Shown here in pieces: positions 1-6,517 of a stretch of 7,619 nucleotides of DNA. Each line of letters starts with the position of its first letter. Positions within the stretch are counted from its first letter, which is position 1. The translations under genes and the position numbers were made by a program. The notes beneath the pieces were generated by a model. It did not search any database. It saw only the letters and a program-made list of their open reading frames with translations, and was not told the origin of the DNA. Source of the stretch: Tessaracoccus flavescens (GTDB lineage Bacteria > Actinomycetota > Actinomycetes > Propionibacteriales > Propionibacteriaceae); assembly GCA_020741375.1 (NCBI GenBank), contig DYZF01000170.1, positions 1 through 7,619 on the forward strand. Direction: 5' to 3'.

Positions 1-345
1 GTCGACGGCGGTCGCGGCGTCCAGCACGGCAGCGGCGCCGGACTGCTCGATGGCCTTGTCGACGGCGGGCTGGAACTCGGTCATGTACACCACGAGGTCG
101 GCGGTGCCCAGCGATGCGATCTGCTGCGGCGTGAGCTCCAGATCGTGAGCCTCGGCGCCGGGGGTGGTCAGGGTGTCGACGGTGGCCGGGGTGTCGCCCA
201 GCACCGCCTCGGTTGCCCACTGCAGCGGGTAGAACGCCGTCACGATCGTGGGGCCGTCGCCTTCGGCTGGTGAGGGGGAACCGCAGGCGGTGAGCGCGAG
301 GAGGCTGGCGGTGGCGGCCGCGGCAAGACGGGTGACGCTGTTCAT
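1..345 (-). CDS. znuA: Zinc/manganese ABC transporter substrate-binding lipoprotein, N-terminal part (runs off left edge)
   Basis: This is the first 115 codons of a cluster A-I metal-binding lipoprotein, which captures Zn2+ (or Mn2+) outside the membrane and passes it to an ABC importer. Residues 1-20 form a signal peptide with an alanine/leucine-rich core, ending in the lipobox LTAC at residues 18-21, so Cys21 should be lipidated. The mature part reads TIVTAFYPLQWATEAVLGD (33-51), the usual first beta-strand and helix of ZnuA/TroA proteins. It is followed by PGAEAHDLELTP (62-73), whose His67 matches the first metal-ligand histidine of the family motif PGxEPHxxEPTP. The family is normally about 300 residues, so roughly two thirds and the other ligands lie outside the window. 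I chose ATG345 because a promoter ends 7 bp before it; ATG354 in the same frame would lie inside the -10 box. The Zur-box-like site over the start favours zinc over manganese. The znuA symbol is by similarity and the metal is inferred. Confidence 0.85.
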   Translation of the reverse strand, partial: MNSVTRLAAAATASLLALTACGSPSPAEGDGPTIVTAFYPLQWATEAVLGDTPATVDTLTTPGAEAHDLELTPQQIASLGTADLVVYMTEFQPAVDKAIEQSGAAAVLDAATAVD

Positions 346-359
346 GAGAACCATTATCA
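345..359 (-). promoter_or_regulatory. Zur-box-like operator overlapping the -10 box and start codon
   Basis: The minus-strand sequence TGATAATGGTTCTCA is an imperfect inverted repeat (TGA-n-AA at the left, TT-n-TCA at the right). It resembles the actinobacterial Zur box, TGAAAATGATTTTCA as I recall it, including the central AATG-n-TT. The site covers the whole -10 element and ends on the A of ATG345. Zn-loaded Zur bound here should block RNA polymerase, giving zinc-repressed expression of the binding protein. The regulator gene is not in the window. A related Fur-family protein (Fur or Mur) is possible, but the ZnuA-like target makes Zur the best guess. Confidence 0.68.
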
Positions 360-381
360 ACAGTGCAGGCTGGTGAGTCAA
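346..381 (-). promoter_or_regulatory. Sigma70-type leaderless promoter of the znuA-like gene
   Basis: On the minus strand a -35 box TTGACT (plus-strand 376-381) is followed by a 17-bp spacer and a -10 box GATAAT (plus-strand 353-358). Seven bases separate the -10 box from ATG345, so transcription would begin at or next to the A of the start codon. That gives a leaderless mRNA, and no Shine-Dalgarno sequence precedes the ATG. This is the best-matching promoter in the window. Confidence 0.72.
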
Positions 382-416
382 TTTCTGAGCAGGCAGATGT
401 GACCGGTGACAGCGGA

Positions 417-422
417 TAGGGT
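417..422 (+). promoter_or_regulatory. Putative -10 element for the ABM gene (leaderless start)
   Basis: TAGGGT lies exactly 7 bases before ATG430, the TANNNT-N7-start spacing of actinobacterial leaderless transcripts. No good -35 is visible at 17-18 bp. A GGAGG lies at 424-428 but is only one base from the ATG, too close to act as a normal ribosome-binding site. This supports ATG430 over GTG406. Confidence 0.45.
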
Positions 423-429
423 CGGAGGC

Positions 430-708
430 ATGCTCGCGATCAGCCGGTTCGACTCTCCAACGCCGCAGTTCCTGGAACAACTGCGCTCCGCCATCGACTG
501 GTGGCGTGATCGCCCCGGATGCGAGGGCATCGATCTCCTCCAGAATCTGGACGAGCCCACGCTCTGGGCGGTGGTCAGCAGGTGGGAGAACGTTGGGGCG
601 TACCGACGATCCTTCAACGGCTACGACGCCAAGATGATCCTGACGCCGGTGCTCGCCTACGCCGTCAACGAGCCGCACGCCTACCTGCCGCCCGAAGAGC
701 TCTCATGA
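430..708 (+). CDS. ABM-family (antibiotic biosynthesis monooxygenase-like) dimeric alpha/beta-barrel protein
   Basis: This is a 92-residue cytoplasmic protein with the size and pattern of a single ABM ferredoxin-like domain. It opens with a beta-strand (MLAISRFDSPTPQF), then helix 1 (FLEQLRSAIDWWRDRPGCEG, 14-33), a strand pair around DLLQNLDEPTLWAVVSRWEN, a helix (VGAYRRSFNGYDAKM) and a final strand (VLAYAVNEP). The segments NLDEPTLWAVVSRWENVGAYRR resemble the actinobacterial ABM proteins I recall beside dus genes. ABM domains include cofactor-free monooxygenases and haem-degrading enzymes, but many are uncharacterised, so no substrate can be assigned. I chose ATG430, which follows a -10-like TAGGGT by 7 bp; GTG406 would add eight residues and enclose that element. 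Its stop overlaps the start of the alpha-galactosidase gene (ATGA at 705-708), so the two are probably co-transcribed and translationally coupled. Family is fairly secure, function unknown. Confidence 0.75.
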   Translation: MLAISRFDSPTPQFLEQLRSAIDWWRDRPGCEGIDLLQNLDEPTLWAVVSRWENVGAYRRSFNGYDAKMILTPVLAYAVNEPHAYLPPEELS

Positions 709-2840
709 CCCGCCTCCACCTGCGCGCCAACGGAGTCTCCCTTGCCGTCGTCATTCGCGACGGCCTGCCCGAGGTGGTCCACTGGGGCGCGGACCTCGGG
801 GGACTCACCCCCCAACTGTTCGACGCGGTCGCGCTCGGCTCCGTGCTGCTGATCGGGCCCAATCAGTTGGACGCGCCGCCGCGCTACACCGTCCTTCTTG
901 AAGGCCGCTACGGCTGGCTCGGCAAGCCCGGGTTGATCGGATCGAGAAGCGGTCGCGACTGGACGCCCGATTGGCGCGTGACCTCCGTCGAGGTCGACGG
1001 CGAACCTGCCGATGGTTTCGTCGAGGCGGGGCCCGCGGTCGCCGTCGTGACTGCGGAGGGGCCGGGGCTGGTGCTCACCCTCATCATCGAGATGACGCCC
1101 GAGGGCCTGGTCCGTCTCCGCGGCGCCCTCCGCAACACGGGCGACGACGCCTACAACCTGCAGGAGTTGACGCTCGCCCTGCCGATTCCTCGGCACGCCA
1201 CCGAGATTCTGGACTTCGCCGGCCGGTGGGGCGTCGAGCGGTCCGCGCAGCGAACGACGCTGGGCGTGGGGCAGCACCGTCGGGAGGGGCGTCGTGGCCG
1301 CACCGGCGCCGACGCCGCGTACGTGCTGCACGCCGGTGCCGCGGGATTCGGGTTCCGCGAGGGCGAAGTGTGGGGAGTCCACACCGCCTTCAGCGGCAAC
1401 CACGTGCACCAGGCCGAGGCCGACGCGCTGGGCTTCCAGGCGCTGTCCGGCGGCGAACTGCTGCTGGCCGGCGAGGTGTCGCTGCGCAGCGGCGAGGAGT
1501 ACGAGACGCCGTGGGTGTTCTTCAACTACGGCAACGGCCTCGACGAGCAGGCCGACCGCTTCCACGGCTGGCTGCGCGCACTGCCGCATGCGCCGGCGGC
1601 CGATCGTCCGGTGACCCTCAACGTCTGGGAAGCCGTCTACTTCGATCACAACCTCGACAAGCTCACGCAGTTGGCGGAGATCGCGGCCCGGGTGGGCATC
1701 GAGCGCTACGTCCTCGACGACGGCTGGTTCGGATCCCGCCGCCACGACCGCGCGGGGCTCGGCGACTGGGTGGTCTCGCCGGACGTGTGGCCGGACGGAC
1801 TCACCCCCCTCATCACCAGGGTCAACGATCTGGGCATGCAGTTCGGGCTCTGGATCGAGCCCGAGATGGTCAACGTCGATTCGGACGTGGCGCGCGCCCA
1901 TCCGGAGTGGATCATGCAACCGGCGGGCCGTCTGCCCACCGAGGCGAGGTCGCAGCAGGTGCTCAACCTGGGCATCGACGGCGCGTGGCAGCACGTCTTC
2001 ACCCAGATCGACCGTGTCCTGACCGACCACGACATCGCCTACATCAAGTGGGATCACAACCGCGATCTCGTCGACGCCGGCAGCCACCCCGACGGCGTCC
2101 CCGGCGTTCACGCGCAAACCTTGGCCTACTACCGGCTCTTCGATGCTCTCCGTGAACGGCACCCGGACGTGGAGTTCGAGAGTTGCAGCTCCGGCGGCGG
2201 CCGCATCGACCTCGAGGTGATGACCCGTGCGGCCCGCGTGTGGGTGTCCGACGTCATCGACCCGGTGGAGCGCCAGCGGATGCTCCCGTGGACGGGGCAG
2301 CTCCTGCCGGCGGAGTTCATGGGCAGCCACATCGCGTCGGCGCGCTCGCACTCCACCATGCGGCAGAGCGACCTCAATTTCCGTGCCGCCACCGCCGTCT
2401 TCGGCCACTTGGGCGTCGAGTGGGATCTGACGCAGGTGGAGCAGGACGAGCTCGACCTCCTCGCCGACTGGATCGGCTGGTTCAAGGCCAACCGGCAGGT
2501 GCTGATGGCCGGGCGCCAAGTGCGCATGGACATGCCGGACAAGGACGTGTACTTCAAGGGCATCGTCACCGACGACAAGGCGTTCTACTCCCTGTCGATG
2601 CTGTCGGCCAGCCCGCGGGTGAGCGTCGGCACGCTGAGATTCGCCGGGCTCAACCCCGACGCGCTCTACCGGGTGACCGCCGACGACCGCCAGCTCGTCC
2701 CGCTGCCGATGCGCGCCCCATGGACGCTCGCGCCCGAACCAGTGGTCCTGACTGGGCGGGCGCTGATGACCGCCGGCCTGCACGCCCCCCAACTCCTCCC
2801 CGATACCGCAGTGATCTTCGAAGTGGAGCGTGTCGGATAG
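705..2840 (+). CDS. Alpha-galactosidase, glycoside hydrolase family 36
   Basis: This 711-residue enzyme should release terminal alpha-galactose from alpha-galactosides such as melibiose and raffinose (EC 3.2.1.22). It has no signal peptide, so it is cytoplasmic. About 300 N-terminal residues form the beta-sandwich domain (early motif VVHWGADLGG). A (beta/alpha)8 barrel follows with WEAVYFDHNL (near 308-317), LDDGWF (337-342), GLWIEPEMVN, and KWDHNR (448-453), whose Asp450 is the predicted nucleophile. CSSGGGRID (494-502) comes next, then SDVIDPVERQ, where Asp516 is the predicted acid/base, 66 residues after the nucleophile. The C-terminal part, from about residue 610, is a beta-sandwich. Length matches full GH36 enzymes (about 700-740). 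The frame is open to 519, but those codons overlap the ABM gene out of frame, and homology starts at ATG705 (MTRLHLRANGVSL). There is no promoter of its own; it is coupled to the ABM gene by ATGA. No sugar transporter, regulator or galactose-catabolic gene is adjacent. GH36 is near certain; the exact substrate is inferred. Confidence 0.95.
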   Translation: MTRLHLRANGVSLAVVIRDGLPEVVHWGADLGGLTPQLFDAVALGSVLLIGPNQLDAPPRYTVLLEGRYGWLGKPGLIGSRSGRDWTPDWRVTSVEVDGEPADGFVEAGPAVAVVTAEGPGLVLTLIIEMTPEGLVRLRGALRNTGDDAYNLQELTLALPIPRHATEILDFAGRWGVERSAQRTTLGVGQHRREGRRGRTGADAAYVLHAGAAGFGFREGEVWGVHTAFSGNHVHQAEADALGFQALSGGELLLAGEVSLRSGEEYETPWVFFNYGNGLDEQADRFHGWLRALPHAPAADRPVTLNVWEAVYFDHNLDKLTQLAEIAARVGIERYVLDDGWFGSRRHDRAGLGDWVVSPDVWPDGLTPLITRVNDLGMQFGLWIEPEMVNVDSDVARAHPEWIMQPAGRLPTEARSQQVLNLGIDGAWQHVFTQIDRVLTDHDIAYIKWDHNRDLVDAGSHPDGVPGVHAQTLAYYRLFDALRERHPDVEFESCSSGGGRIDLEVMTRAARVWVSDVIDPVERQRMLPWTGQLLPAEFMGSHIASARSHSTMRQSDLNFRAATAVFGHLGVEWDLTQVEQDELDLLADWIGWFKANRQVLMAGRQVRMDMPDKDVYFKGIVTDDKAFYSLSMLSASPRVSVGTLRFAGLNPDALYRVTADDRQLVPLPMRAPWTLAPEPVVLTGRALMTAGLHAPQLLPDTAVIFEVERVG

Positions 2841-2843
2841 ACT
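2838..2843 (+). promoter_or_regulatory. Possible -10 element for the dus gene, overlapping the alpha-galactosidase stop
   Basis: TAGACT shares its first three bases with the TAG stop of the upstream gene. A start of transcription about 7 bases later would leave a leader of roughly 20 bases before ATG2871. No convincing -35 is seen, so read-through from upstream may be the main source of dus mRNA. Confidence 0.25.
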
Positions 2844-2870
2844 CGACCGCTGCCGATCCGAAGAGAGCTC

Positions 2871-4022
2871 ATGGTAGAAGTCGAACCCCTGCGCCTGCAC
2901 GCACCCAGCCGCCGCGACGCCGTCGTGGTGGATCTGCCCGTCGTGCTCGCACCCATGGCGGGTGTCACCAACGCCGCCTACCGTCAGCTGTGCCGCGAGC
3001 AGGGCGCCGGCCTGTACGTCTGCGAGATGATCACCTCGCGCGGCCTGGTGGTGGGCGACGCGAAGACTCGCGACATGCTGCAGTTCGACCCGGGGGAGAC
3101 CACCCGGTCGGTCCAGCTGTACGGCGTCGACGCCGACATCATGGCCGACGCCGCCCGCATCCTGATCCGCGACTTCAACGTCGATCACATCGACCTCAAC
3201 TTCGGCTGCCCCGTGCCCAAGGTCACCCGCAAGGGCGGCGGCGGTGTGCTGCCGTACAAGCGGGACCGGCTCCGCGCCATCGTCCGCGAGACCGTCAAGG
3301 CCGCCGACGAACACGGCGTGCCCGTGACGATCAAAACCCGCATCGGCATCGACGACGATCACGAGACCTTCCTCGATGCCGGACGCATCGCGCAGGAGGA
3401 GGGCGCCGCCGCGATCGCGTTGCACGCCCGCACTGTCCAGCAGGCCTACTCCGGTCAGGCCGACTGGGAGCGGATCAAGGAACTGGTCGACGAGGTGGAC
3501 ATCCCCGTTCTCGGCAACGGCGACATCTGGGAGGCCGAGGACGCGCTGACCATGATGGCCGAGACCGGCTGTGCCGGCGTCGTCATCGGTCGCGGCTGCC
3601 TCGGGCGCCCCTGGCTCTTCGGAGACTTGGCGGCCGCCTTCAACGGAGACGGGCAACGCCTGCGCCCCAGCTTGGGTGAGGTGGGCCAGATGATCGTCCG
3701 GCACGCCGAGTTGCTGGCCGAGCTGCAAGGCGAGCGCCACGGGCTGACTGACCTGCGCAAGCACATGGCCTGGTACTTCAAGGGCTACCCGGTTGGCGAG
3801 CTGCGGCGCCACTTCGCCATGGTGTCGTCGCTCGACGAGCTGAAGGGCCTCGTCGCGCAACTGGATGCCCACGCGCAGTTCCCGGAGCAGGAGCTCGGGA
3901 CGCCCCGCGGGCGCCAGGGTTCGCCCCGCGGCAAAGTGGTTCTCCCGTACGGCTGGTACGACGACACCAGCGGCATGGAGCTCGATCTCGCCGACGCTGA
4001 AGACGGCGTCTCCGGAGGCTAA
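2871..4022 (+). CDS. dus: tRNA-dihydrouridine synthase, DusB/NifR3 type
   Basis: This 383-residue flavoenzyme reduces specific uridines in tRNA to dihydrouridine using FMN and NADPH. The N-terminal TIM barrel shows the FMN-pocket strand VVLAPMAGVTNAAYR (about 24-38) and VQLYGVD (about 81-87). DLNFGCPVPKVTRKGGGG follows; its Cys113 is the predicted catalytic acid that protonates uracil. Next come VTIKTRIG, HAR (185-187, with family-conserved His185), GNGDI (215-219) and IGRGCLGRPWLF (239-250), which binds FMN phosphate. The helical tRNA-binding domain follows (DLRKHMAWYFKGYP...RRHFAMVSS). The last ~45 residues (PRGRQGSPRGK...LPYGWYDD) are a low-complexity tail, which I recall as common in actinobacterial Dus proteins. 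Length fits (about 320-390). The gene starts 30 bp after the alpha-galactosidase stop, with a weak AAGAGAG Shine-Dalgarno (2861-2867). Family is certain; the subclass, and hence the modified tRNA positions, is less so. Confidence 0.96.
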   Translation: MVEVEPLRLHAPSRRDAVVVDLPVVLAPMAGVTNAAYRQLCREQGAGLYVCEMITSRGLVVGDAKTRDMLQFDPGETTRSVQLYGVDADIMADAARILIRDFNVDHIDLNFGCPVPKVTRKGGGGVLPYKRDRLRAIVRETVKAADEHGVPVTIKTRIGIDDDHETFLDAGRIAQEEGAAAIALHARTVQQAYSGQADWERIKELVDEVDIPVLGNGDIWEAEDALTMMAETGCAGVVIGRGCLGRPWLFGDLAAAFNGDGQRLRPSLGEVGQMIVRHAELLAELQGERHGLTDLRKHMAWYFKGYPVGELRRHFAMVSSLDELKGLVAQLDAHAQFPEQELGTPRGRQGSPRGKVVLPYGWYDDTSGMELDLADAEDGVSGG

Positions 4023-4057
4023 GCCGCCCCGCTGAAAAGCGTCGGAAACCGCCGGGT

Positions 4058-4063
4058 TAGGGT
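4058..4063 (+). promoter_or_regulatory. Probable -10 element of the citrate synthase gene
   Basis: TAGGGT lies in the 73-bp spacer between dus and gltA. Transcription starting near 4070 would give a leader of about 25 bases. No clear -35 is present at 17-18 bp; CTGAAA at 4032-4037 is too far (20 bp). A separate gltA promoter is plausible because this is the longest co-directional spacer in the window. Confidence 0.4.
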
Positions 4064-4084
4064 GCAAACTCACCGAGTACCGAC

Positions 4085-4090
4085 GGGAGG
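4085..4090 (+). promoter_or_regulatory. Ribosome-binding site of gltA
   Basis: GGGAGG sits 5 bases before ATG4096. It is the only well-placed plus-strand Shine-Dalgarno in the window and fixes the gltA start. Confidence 0.7.
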
Positions 4091-4095
4091 CCAGC

Positions 4096-5382
4096 ATGGC
4101 CGAGTTCGCAACAGTCACCATCGACGGCATCGAGCACCAGTTCCCCATCATCACCGGCACCGAGGGCGAACGCGCCATCGACATCTCGCGCCTCCGCGCC
4201 GAGGCGGGCGTCATCACCCTGGACGACGGCTACGGGAACACCGGGTCGTGCGAGTCCGCCATCACGTTCATCGACGGCGAGAAGGGGATCCTTCGTTACC
4301 GAGGCGTTCCCATCGAGGATCTCGCCGCCCGCTCCAGCTTCATCGAGACCGCCGAGCTGCTGATCTTCGGTGAGCTCCCCGACGTCGAGGAACGCGAAGA
4401 GTTCCGCGAACTGCTCATCGAGAACTCCGCGCTCCACCGCGACATGCGTAAGCACTTCGACGGCTTCCCGTCGACGGCGCATCCGATGGCCATCCTCTCC
4501 GCCATGGTCAACGCCATCCAGACCCACGAGGTTCGCGATCCGTACATCACCGATCGGCAGCACTTCAAGCAGGCCGCCGCCGGGCTGCTGGCCAAGACTC
4601 GCACGATCGCGGCCGCGTCTTATAAGTCGCACGTGGGCCAGCCCATCGCGTACCCCCGCTACGACCTGCCGTACGCCGAGAACTTCCTCCACATGATGTT
4701 CTCCGTGCCCTACCGCGACTACGAGGCGACGCCTGAGGTGGCGCACGCCCTCAACATGTTCCTCGTGCTGCACGCGGACCACGAGCAGAACTGCTCCACG
4801 TCGACGGTGCGCATGGTCGCGTCCTCCGGCGCCAACATGTTCGCCTCGGTGTCCGCGGGCGTCAACGCGCTGTGGGGCCCGCTGCACGGCGGCGCGAACA
4901 TGGGCGTGATCGAGATGCTGGAGGATATCCGCGATCACGGCCTGAAGCCGGTTGACTACATCAATCGGGTGAAGGACCGCACCTCCGGCGTCAAGCTGAT
5001 GGGCTTCGGGCACCGCGTCTACCGCAACTTCGATCCGCGCGCGAAGATCCTCAAGGAGGCCGCCGACAACCTCCTCGACGCGATGCACATCACGGATCCG
5101 CTGCTCGACATCGCCCGCGAGGTGGAGCAGGCGGCGCTGGCCGACGACTACTTCGCCTCCCGCAAGCTGTACCCGAACGTCGATTTCTACTCCGGCATCA
5201 TCCTGCGCGCCATCGGGATCCCGCTGGACATGTTCACGGTGCTGTTTGCCATCGGCCGCACGCCCGGCTGGATCGCGCACTGGAAGGAAGTCTCCGACAA
5301 CCCCAAGCAACGGATCTACCGCCCGCGCCAGATCTACGTGGGCGAGCAGCTCTCCGAGTGGGTGCCGCGCGCCGAGCGCTAG
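4096..5382 (+). CDS. gltA: Citrate synthase (GltA, bacterial type II)
   Basis: This 428-residue enzyme condenses acetyl-CoA with oxaloacetate to citrate, the entry step of the TCA cycle. It aligns by eye along its whole length with E. coli GltA, including the small N-terminal beta domain (from ATVTIDG to about residue 50), which type I enzymes lack. Shared blocks include CESAITFIDGEKGILRYRG, PMAILSAMVNA, GQPIAYPR, LHADHEQN (His226, His229), GPLHGGAN with catalytic His264, GFGHRVYRNFDPRAK with His306, NVDFYSG with catalytic Asp363, and the substrate arginine in GRTPGW (Arg388). The numbering is almost identical to E. coli (264, 305, 362). Residue 206 is Tyr (FSVPYRDYE) where E. coli has the NADH-site Cys206 (FSTPCEPYE), so NADH inhibition may be absent, as known for Gram-positive citrate synthases. 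The start follows a GGGAGG site. A 2-methylcitrate synthase function is less likely: those are usually shorter (about 370-390 residues) and sit in prp operons. Confidence 0.97.
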   Translation: MAEFATVTIDGIEHQFPIITGTEGERAIDISRLRAEAGVITLDDGYGNTGSCESAITFIDGEKGILRYRGVPIEDLAARSSFIETAELLIFGELPDVEEREEFRELLIENSALHRDMRKHFDGFPSTAHPMAILSAMVNAIQTHEVRDPYITDRQHFKQAAAGLLAKTRTIAAASYKSHVGQPIAYPRYDLPYAENFLHMMFSVPYRDYEATPEVAHALNMFLVLHADHEQNCSTSTVRMVASSGANMFASVSAGVNALWGPLHGGANMGVIEMLEDIRDHGLKPVDYINRVKDRTSGVKLMGFGHRVYRNFDPRAKILKEAADNLLDAMHITDPLLDIAREVEQAALADDYFASRKLYPNVDFYSGIILRAIGIPLDMFTVLFAIGRTPGWIAHWKEVSDNPKQRIYRPRQIYVGEQLSEWVPRAER

Positions 5383-5388
5383 CCGCGA

Positions 5389-5394
5389 TACGTT
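5389..5394 (+). promoter_or_regulatory. Putative -10 element for the dgt-like gene (leaderless start)
   Basis: TACGTT lies in the 19-bp spacer after the gltA stop and exactly 7 bases before ATG5402, the same leaderless spacing as at 430. No Shine-Dalgarno and no recognisable -35 are present. Translation after read-through from gltA is the alternative. Confidence 0.4.
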
Positions 5395-5401
5395 TGGACG
5401 G

Positions 5402-6511
5402 ATGAACGAGCCGCTGCTTCCTCGCACCAAACTGTGGGCCACCACCATGCACGGGCATGGCGACGGCGTGATCACGGCGCATGCCACGTCGCACGCCGCC
5501 GTGGGGCCGCGCCCCCAGCGTCTCCGCGAGGAACGCGAGGAACTGGAGCGGGCCACACTGGTGGAGGAGGCGACGTTCGCCGTCGGCGCCGGCAACCGGG
5601 CCATCTCCGAGGAGCCGGACGAGTTCCGCACCTGCTTTGAACGCGACCGCGACCGCATCGTCCACTCCGCCGCCTTCCGACGGCTCGCGGGCAAGACCCA
5701 GGTGGTCGTCTACCCGACGGACCATCAACGCACCCGCCTGACGCACGCCGTCGAGGTGGCGCAGGCCGCCGTCGCCATGGCCCGCGGGATCGGCGTCAAC
5801 GTGACCCTCGCCGACGCCATCGCGCTCGGCCACGACTGCGGTCATGGCCCCGGCGGCCACGCGTCGGAGGACGCCTTCGACCAGTTCATCGACGGCGGCT
5901 ACGACCACGGCCCGTGGGGCGCCGACGTCGTCCTGGGCTCGCTGAACCTGACGCTCGAGACGCTGGATGGGATTCGCAACCATTCGTGGTCGCGGCCGGC
6001 GCCGTCCACGCCGGAGGGTGAGATCGTCTCGTGGGCAGACCGGATTGCCTACTGTGCGCACGATCTCGAGGACGCCGTGTACGCCGGCATAGTCACCCTC
6101 GACGATTTACCCGACGTCGTGCGCGACGTGGCGGGTACCAGCCGACGACAGCAGCTCGCCACCTTCATCAACGCCGTGATCGACACGACGGCGCGCACCG
6201 GGCAGATCGGCATGGACCCGCAGACGGCGGAGGCGTTGGGTGAGTTGCGGCGCTTCAACTACGAGCGGATCTACACCCGCCCCGAATCTGTGCAGCAGTC
6301 CACCACCGTCGTGAAGGTGCTGACCGCGCTGGTGGAGTACTACCTCGGGCACCCCGACGCCATGCCGGGGGAGTACCGGCTCGACGATCTGGTGCACGGT
6401 GCCGTGACGTACGTGGGTGGCATGACGGACCGGTTCGCGTTCGAGCAGGCCCAGACGCTGCTGGGATGGGACCCGAAGCGCCTTCCCAAGGGGATCGGTC
6501 GCGGGGCTTAG
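5402..6511 (+). CDS. dgt: Deoxyguanosinetriphosphate triphosphohydrolase-like HD-domain protein
   Basis: This 369-residue protein belongs to the HD superfamily branch of dNTP triphosphohydrolases, which split dNTPs into deoxynucleoside and triphosphate and so limit the dNTP pool. Family marks are ERDRDRIVHSAAFRRLAGKT (80-99) and RTRLTHAVEVAQ with metal-ligand His115. GHDCGHGPGGHASE follows, with the HD pair His144-Asp145 and His148, then RNHSW (His194) and SWADRIAYCAHDLEDA with the fourth ligand, Asp213. A helical C-terminal part follows. Two points differ from canonical Dgt: the core reads HDCGHGPGGH where HDLGHxPFGH is usual, and the first ~75 residues (including HGHGDGVITAHATSHAA, 17-33) form a histidine-rich region I cannot assign. 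I recall similar proteins in other actinobacteria, so this is probably an actinobacterial subfamily. ATG5402 follows a TACGTT by 7 bp; longer frames back to 5246 would overlap gltA. The convergent permease ends 6 bp away. HD phosphohydrolase is certain; dGTP specificity is inferred. Confidence 0.88.
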   Translation: MNEPLLPRTKLWATTMHGHGDGVITAHATSHAAVGPRPQRLREEREELERATLVEEATFAVGAGNRAISEEPDEFRTCFERDRDRIVHSAAFRRLAGKTQVVVYPTDHQRTRLTHAVEVAQAAVAMARGIGVNVTLADAIALGHDCGHGPGGHASEDAFDQFIDGGYDHGPWGADVVLGSLNLTLETLDGIRNHSWSRPAPSTPEGEIVSWADRIAYCAHDLEDAVYAGIVTLDDLPDVVRDVAGTSRRQQLATFINAVIDTTARTGQIGMDPQTAEALGELRRFNYERIYTRPESVQQSTTVVKVLTALVEYYLGHPDAMPGEYRLDDLVHGAVTYVGGMTDRFAFEQAQTLLGWDPKRLPKGIGRGA

Positions 6512-6517
6512 CCAGCG

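Noticed and set aside
346..429. A small RNA or extra gene in the divergent spacer
   Set aside because: The 84 bp are accounted for by the two promoters and the Zur-box-like site, with no further hairpin or coding signal.
519..704. Extended N-terminus of the alpha-galactosidase
   Set aside because: The added 62 residues overlap the ABM gene out of frame and are arginine-rich; GH36 similarity and the ATGA junction both point to ATG705.
4030..4041. CGCT-GAAA-AGCG hairpin after dus as a terminator
   Set aside because: The stem is only 4 bp with no extension and no T-run, so it cannot be supported as an intrinsic terminator.
681..4217. A 1178-codon open frame on the minus strand across the alpha-galactosidase and dus genes
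   Set aside because: Its sequence is rich in Val/Ala/Gly/Asp/His with no family motif, it lies wholly opposite two well-supported genes, and such long antisense frames arise from G/C-rich third codon positions.
5246..5401. Extended N-terminus of the dgt-like protein
   Set aside because: These codons lie in the end of gltA, whose C-terminus (GRTPGWIAHWKE...RPRQIYVG) is fully conserved; ATG5402 has the leaderless -10 spacing.
4057..5694. A 545-codon minus-strand open frame opposite citrate synthase and the dgt-like gene
   Set aside because: Same cause: low-complexity translation (repeated Val-Arg-Asp-His-type runs) opposite genes with all their catalytic motifs in the other frame.
6512..6517. 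Bidirectional terminator between the convergent dgt-like and FetB-like genes
   Set aside because: Only 6 bp separate the stop codons, and no stable stem-loop with a T-run was seen around the junction.
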